Origin: Acetobacterium wieringae
GTDB lineage: Bacteria; Bacillota; Clostridia; Eubacteriales; Eubacteriaceae
Reading direction: 5' to 3'
NCBI RefSeq assembly: GCF_026646375.1
Contig: NZ_JAIPPU010000006.1
Location: 62,001 to 126,000 of the forward strand
Length of the DNA stretch: 64,000 bases
The notes beneath the pieces are model-generated. The model searched no databases. It worked only from the letters and a program-made list of their open reading frames with translations, and had not been told where the DNA came from. Of the stretch, positions 60,259-64,000 are shown piece by piece. The position numbers were made by a program, and so were the translations under genes. Within the stretch, counting starts at the first letter, position 1, and every line of letters starts with the position of its first letter.

Positions 60259-61488
60259 TCAAACATTGTCCTGTTTTCGTAGTATATCCATTGGTTTAAC
60301 TGGTGCGCACATCTGTAGATAATAACGCATTTTCGGGTGGGGCGTCGACTCAATGTCGGTTCCATCCGTATCCGTCATCGTCATAATTTTTTGCTTAAAA
60401 AATCCTTTACCGGGAATCATAATCTCAATCGTATCTCCAATTGATACCTTATTGCGCTGTTCAATCAGCGCCATTTCGGTGCGTTCATTGTATTCCAATA
60501 CCAGACCGACAAAATCATAAGCCCGGGTATAACTGCCGGTTCCATAATTCTGGTCAGCTGCTGTCGTTTTTCCACTATAAAACCCTTTGGTGTAATTTCG
60601 GTGACTGACCTTGGTAAGCTCCTCATAATAGCTCGCATCAAGTTCGGTTACGTCGGGGTGATCTAGACAATAATCGATCGCCTTACGATAGGCTGATACC
60701 ACCGTGGCCACATAATAAAGACTTTTCATCCGTCCTTCGATTTTAAAGCTATCGACACCGGCTTTCATCAGTGAGGGAATTTCATCGATCAGACATAAAT
60801 CCTTGGAATTGAAAATAAATGAACCGCTGGCATCCTCTTCAATCGAAAAAGCTTCATCGGGCCGGGTTTCTTCAATCAGGTGATACTTCCACCGACAGGG
60901 GTGGGCACAGTCGCCCTGATTGGAGTTTCGCCCCGTCATGTAATGACTGAGTAGACAACGTCCCGAATAGGAGATGCACATGGCACCGTGAACAAAAATT
61001 TCAATTTCCATTTCCGGAGCCACCTTTTCCCGGATTTCCCGAATTTCACTAAGCCCCAGTTCCCGAGCCAGAACGATTCGTTTGGCGCCCTGGGCATGCC
61101 AGAATGCCACACTCCGCCAATTGGTATTATTGGCTTGTGTGCTCACCGATATTTTTAAGTCCGGCGCCACTTCCCGAACCACTGAAAAAACTCCGGGATC
61201 AGCCACAATCACGCCGTCAATTCCGAGACTCTGCAATTCACTGACATATTCGGGCAGACCTGCCAGGTCGTCATTGTGAGGAATCATGTTCAAGGTGACA
61301 TAAATTTTTTTATTGCGTTCATGAACATACGCAACAGCCTCAGCCAGCTCCTCATTATCAAAATTGTCCGCCTTGGCGCGAAGCCCAAATTTTTTACCGG
61401 CACAATAGACTGCATCGGCGCCATAATGGAGGGCATACTGCAACTTTTCAAAATTTCCTGCCGGTGCTAATAGTTCCGGTTTTTTCAT
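60259..61488 (-). CDS. Peptidase U32 family protein (TrhP-like)
   Basis: 409 residues. MKKPELLAPAGNFEKLQYALHYGADAVY is the fixed start of the U32 family and EIFVHGAMCISYSGRCLLS with the downstream NQGDCAHPCRW gives conserved Cys, and DSFKIEGRMKSLYYVA the family signature. In Bacillus and E. coli relatives (TrhP/YegQ) the protein is needed for tRNA U34 hydroxylation and may carry a cluster. It lies 52 bases after the O-methyltransferase gene, as in the yrrM-yrrN-yrrO order of Firmicutes. Confidence 0.9.
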   Translation of the reverse strand: MKKPELLAPAGNFEKLQYALHYGADAVYCAGKKFGLRAKADNFDNEELAEAVAYVHERNKKIYVTLNMIPHNDDLAGLPEYVSELQSLGIDGVIVADPGVFSVVREVAPDLKISVSTQANNTNWRSVAFWHAQGAKRIVLARELGLSEIREIREKVAPEMEIEIFVHGAMCISYSGRCLLSHYMTGRNSNQGDCAHPCRWKYHLIEETRPDEAFSIEEDASGSFIFNSKDLCLIDEIPSLMKAGVDSFKIEGRMKSLYYVATVVSAYRKAIDYCLDHPDVTELDASYYEELTKVSHRNYTKGFYSGKTTAADQNYGTGSYTRAYDFVGLVLEYNERTEMALIEQRNKVSIGDTIEIMIPGKGFFKQKIMTMTDTDGTDIESTPHPKMRYYLQMCAPVKPMDILRKQDNV

Positions 61489-61540
61489 AGATTTCTCCGT
61501 TCTTTAACTCTCGTTTAAATTCTCTTCCTATTAATAATAG

Positions 61541-62200
61541 CTAATTCGTTTCTATGTCCTTTTTCCAGCTGATTGCCAGCCCGTCACCGAGTGGCAGAAT
61601 ACTGGTCATTAATTGGGGGTGATTCGAGATGGTTTCCAGATACACCCGCATCCGTTTGACAATGGTAATTTTCCGGCGTATAACCAGCTCATTGGTTGCA
61701 ATCATGCCTTTAAACAACACATTATCAGAGATGAGTAACCCACCCGGTTTTAGGCACCGCAAACAATCATCCAGCAAGTGGATGTAGTGACCTTTAGCAC
61801 CATCTAAAAAAATCATATCATATTTTTTATCCAATTCAGCCAGTTTTTCCTGAGCATCGCCAACCATCAGATTAATCTGATTTTTCAACCCCAGACCGGT
61901 AATATTTTCGTCGGCTTGAACCACCATACTTAAATTTCGTTCAATGGTGTCCACCTGTCCCAACGAACCCATGGCTTGCGCAAAAATTGATGCCGAAAAT
62001 CCGACAGCTGTGCCAACTTCCAAAATGGTTTGAATTTTATGCGCAGCGATTAATAGCTCAATGTGTTTTTGAACTTCTTTATGGATGATCGGGATCGCAT
62101 CATCCATGGCTCTTTTGCGGAATTCTTCAATTTGGGGATGATCCGCTGGAATTAATCCTCTAAGATAGTCTTCAATATAATCCTGTACAATTTCACTCAC
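61541..62200 (-). CDS. SAM-dependent O-methyltransferase (YrrM/TrmR-like)
   Basis: 219 residues of the class I methyltransferase_3 family: ILEVGTAVGFSASIFAQ (SAM-binding motif I), VDTIERNLSMV, KYDMIFLDGAKGHYIHLLDDCLRCLKPGGLLISDNVLFKG with the metal-binding Asp and Asn. TrmR of Bacillus (YrrM) methylates 5-hydroxyuridine at tRNA position 34, the product of the U32 protein pathway encoded next to it. That pairing supports the tRNA role. Expected to need a divalent metal ion. Confidence 0.9.
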   Translation of the reverse strand: MSEIVQDYIEDYLRGLIPADHPQIEEFRKRAMDDAIPIIHKEVQKHIELLIAAHKIQTILEVGTAVGFSASIFAQAMGSLGQVDTIERNLSMVVQADENITGLGLKNQINLMVGDAQEKLAELDKKYDMIFLDGAKGHYIHLLDDCLRCLKPGGLLISDNVLFKGMIATNELVIRRKITIVKRMRVYLETISNHPQLMTSILPLGDGLAISWKKDIETN

Positions 62201-62226
62201 TTTTTTTCCTTCAATCTTCTAAAATA

Positions 62227-62247
62227 ATGGCCCCTTTTGGGGGCCAT
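62227..62247 (-). terminator. Terminator-like hairpin after mltG
   Basis: ATGGCCCC (62227-62234) pairs with GGGGCCAT (62240-62247), a GC-rich stem followed on the minus strand by TATTTTAG. It may limit readthrough to the O-methyltransferase gene. Confidence 0.65.
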
Positions 62248-62266
62248 CTGGCTGTTCATTATTAAA

Positions 62267-63346
62267 CTAATTCCCCATGTATTTTTCCACATCCTGGAGA
62301 TGTTCTTCATAGGTTTCATTGAAATAAATTTTTCCCGAGTTCATATCGGCCACAAAATACAAATATTTGGTATCGGCTGGATACAAAGCAGCTTCTAACG
62401 ATGTTTCACCAAAAGAGCAAATCGGTCCATAGGGTAATCCGGTATTGATATAGGTATTATAGGGCGACGGAAATTGGGTTTGTTCGGTGGTTAAAACTGC
62501 CGTTTTTTCACCCCGGGCATAATCCACAGTGATATCCGACTGCAGCGGCATATTAGCAGCAATCCGATTGTAAAAGACACTGGCGGCGTTGGCTTTATCT
62601 TCAACCAATTTGGTTTCCAATTCCACAATTGACGCCATAATGACAATCTCATCCACGGTTTTACCCATTTCTTTGGTTCGTTTTATGTAGTCCTGATTGT
62701 AAACCTCCACAAAACGATCCAGCATGGCGGTTACAACTTCTGATGGCTCAGTATTCGGTGAAAAGCTATAAGTATCGGGAAAAAGGTACCCTTCCAGAGT
62801 ACGGCTCACCCCATCTTTTTCTGTTAAGGGAATGCTACTGAGAATCGGATAATTTTTTTGATATTCAGCTACTTTTTTTGTTTCCTCAATAAAGGCATCG
62901 GCATCACAAACGTTTTTTTCTTCTAAAATTTCAGCAAATTCAGAAATATTGCGACCTTCCGGAATGGTCACCGTTGCATCGGCCACATCGCCAGCAACCA
63001 GTCGATTAAGAATCTGTTGTGCTGATTCGGTAGGGCTGAAGGCATAATAGCCCGATTGGATCTGGTTTGCGGTATTTTCTTTCTTGGCCAGCATTTCAAA
63101 CGCAAAAACATCCCGGATCAGGTTGTTTTCTGCCAATATCTCGGCTACCTCACTGATCACGGCTCCATCTTCAATTTGAACATAGACAAGATCTCCATCG
63201 CCTACTGGTTCTAACATTTGACCAATAAAATAATTAAAACTAAATATTCCAGTTGCTCCAAAAACGACTAATAATAAAAGTATAATGGCAATAAGTTTTC
63301 CCGTTTTTCGGGATGACGATCTGGTTTGATTGGTTCGATTACCCAT
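62267..63346 (-). CDS. mltG: MltG, endolytic murein transglycosylase
   Basis: 359 residues. A basic N-terminus, one membrane helix (LIAIILLLLVVFGATGIFSFNYF, about residues 17-39), a LysM-like part (about 50-130) and the YceG catalytic domain with LEGYLFPDTYSF, IVIMASIVELETKLVEDK (catalytic Glu in the V-E-L-E-T stretch), LQSDITVDYA and SPYNTYINTGLPYGPIC. It cuts nascent glycan strands at the outer face of the membrane to set their length. The yrrL-yrrM order matches Firmicutes. Confidence 0.94.
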   Translation of the reverse strand: MGNRTNQTRSSSRKTGKLIAIILLLLVVFGATGIFSFNYFIGQMLEPVGDGDLVYVQIEDGAVISEVAEILAENNLIRDVFAFEMLAKKENTANQIQSGYYAFSPTESAQQILNRLVAGDVADATVTIPEGRNISEFAEILEEKNVCDADAFIEETKKVAEYQKNYPILSSIPLTEKDGVSRTLEGYLFPDTYSFSPNTEPSEVVTAMLDRFVEVYNQDYIKRTKEMGKTVDEIVIMASIVELETKLVEDKANAASVFYNRIAANMPLQSDITVDYARGEKTAVLTTEQTQFPSPYNTYINTGLPYGPICSFGETSLEAALYPADTKYLYFVADMNSGKIYFNETYEEHLQDVEKYMGN

Positions 63347-63373
63347 CGTTCACCTGCTTTCATTTCTAAAACC

Positions 63374-63421
63374 ATAAAAAGAATATAGGACCGCGATAGA
63401 GGTGGGCACCTATATTCTTTT
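63374..63421. terminator. Bidirectional terminator after the YlbF-family gene
   Basis: AAAAAGAATATAGG (63374-63388) pairs with CCTATATTCTTTT (63410-63422) around a GC-rich loop. Confidence 0.82.
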
Positions 63422-63448
63422 CAAAAAAATTTCTATTTGAATGGTTGT

Positions 63449-63817
63449 TTAAGCGCCACAGCCTTCTTCTTCGGAATCAAACAGATGCATCCCCAAATCC
63501 ACGGCTTTTGCCATAATATCGGTGATGTCCTGAAAAATTACTGAAAAATACATTTGTGCCTGAAAAAACTCGGCAATTTCTGGAATACCCATAATGGTAT
63601 TAGCTAAGGTGTTGTATGCTGTTACTTGTTCTTCAGATAATTCATTCCCCAGCATTTGAAAGGATTGAATTTCCATTTGTCTGCGCATATAATCCTTGGC
63701 CATTTCAAATTTTTCTGGATCCTGTTCCAATTTTTCCTTTGCCGCTACAAAATTCTTGTATTCGGTGCATTCCTTCAGGGCTCGTGCCAAATTGTTGGCT
63801 TCATCATATACATTCAT
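63449..63817 (-). CDS. YlbF/YmcA (DUF964) family protein
   Basis: 122 residues, all helical: MNVYDEANNLARALKECTEY, then DPEKFEMAKDYMRRQMEIQ and GIPEIAEFFQAQMYFSVIFQDIT. In Bacillus YlbF and YmcA form the Y-complex with YaaT, which acts with RNase Y and carries Fe-S clusters; the C-terminal Cys here (EEEGCGA) recalls the cluster-binding Cys of those proteins. It lies between RNase J and mltG, so a role in RNA decay is plausible. AGGAGTAAGGT lies before the ATG. Confidence 0.85.
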   Translation of the reverse strand: MNVYDEANNLARALKECTEYKNFVAAKEKLEQDPEKFEMAKDYMRRQMEIQSFQMLGNELSEEQVTAYNTLANTIMGIPEIAEFFQAQMYFSVIFQDITDIMAKAVDLGMHLFDSEEEGCGA

Positions 63818-63885
63818 ACCTTACTCCTCATTTAAAATTATAGTGGTAATTGTTATCATTTTTTGTAACAATCACCCAATTCAAT

Positions 63886-64000
63886 TTATACTTCCATTAA
63901 GATGGGCAGTATCATCGGTTTTCTTTGGGTTTTTTCGTAGAGATATTTAAACAAGCTTTCCCGAATCACATTTTTGATGGAATTCCAGTCAATAATACTC
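63886..64000 (-). CDS. Ribonuclease J, C-terminal end (cut by window edge)
   Basis: Only the last 38 residues are visible: [20 protein letters not shown] followed by [14 protein letters not shown] and TAA. This is the usual C-terminus of RNase J (metallo-beta-lactamase/beta-CASP RNase), the helical domain that ends in a R-R-P-M-I-L-P-I-x-M-E pattern. The catalytic domain lies outside the window. It is followed by the YlbF-family gene after 68 bases. Confidence 0.85.
   Translation of the reverse strand, partial: SIIDWNSIKNVIRESLFKYLYEKTQRKPMILPILMEV

Noticed and set aside
1..64000. CRISPR arrays, tRNA or rRNA genes, prophage and toxin-antitoxin pairs
   Set aside because: No regular repeat-spacer pattern, cloverleaf, rRNA block or typical gene pair was found on reading both strands.

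Overview
The window looks like chromosomal DNA of a strictly anaerobic, low-to-medium GC Firmicute, most likely an acetogen related to Acetobacterium/Eubacteriaceae. This is inferred from gene content: heavy investment in corrinoids (three cobalamin riboswitches, cobalt and corrinoid uptake, corrinoid salvage), MinD-type ATPases with ferredoxin inserts, NifX/NifB-like small proteins, C_GCAxxG_C_C redox proteins, a molbindin, ModD, and a Firmicutes yrrL-yrrM-U32 block. No rRNA, tRNA, CRISPR array or prophage was seen.

Region 1 (1-6500, mostly minus strand) is a metal/redox maturation block. It holds the 5' end of an Mrp/NBP35 ATPase, a UPF0251 DNA-binding protein, four NifX-like proteins, two MinD-ferredoxin ATPases, a small BMC-like protein and two C_GCAxxG_C_C proteins. 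Four transcription units share an almost identical promoter whose -35 box lies inside a TTATTGACATATG element, twice with a second inverted copy beyond the -10. This points to one shared regulator.

Region 2 (6586-9893) has ModD, molbindin Mop, an intergenic stretch with gene debris, then a cobalamin riboswitch controlling a B12-dependent methionine synthase activation-like protein and an EutP/PduV-like GTPase.

Region 3 (9942-32432, minus) is the most striking part. Riboswitch, cobK, cbiQ, cbiO, cbiM, cbiN form a cobalt uptake/precorrin reductase unit. A second nearly identical riboswitch then leads a long unit: BtuC-like permease, BtuD-like ATPase with an extra C-terminal domain, CbiZ-like amidohydrolase, BtuF-like lipoprotein, CobN-like chelatase, fused ChlI-ChlD-like protein, ChlI-like ATPase, a second CobN-like chelatase, an ABC-2 exporter pair and a radical SAM/SPASM enzyme. 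It reads as import, trimming, metal insertion or exchange, radical modification and export of a corrinoid or other tetrapyrrole. The actual substrate is unknown.

Region 4 (32517-40519) has a phosphopantetheinyl transferase, a DUF1638 protein, a NorD-like gene split by a frameshift, an MFS transporter, an IS4-like element whose transposase has an internal stop, a ferritin-like protein and MsrB. Region 5 (40578-54774) has a YyaL-type thioredoxin-fold protein, an ABC exporter, a small siroheme/ferredoxin reductase, a PHP phosphoesterase, a YtrA-type GntR-ABC operon with a clear operator, an M48-like protease and SbcCD. Region 6 (54927-57947) is a cluster of small membrane proteins with a LytTR regulator; two of its genes carry lesions. 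Region 7 (58109-64000) has a deoxyribosyltransferase-like protein, a CPA1 Na+/H+ antiporter behind a riboswitch-like leader, and the U32 peptidase, O-methyltransferase, MltG, YlbF-family and RNase J genes.

Several interruptions fall in short A runs (near 34825, 39815 and 56500), so sequencing indels must be excluded before calling those genes dead.
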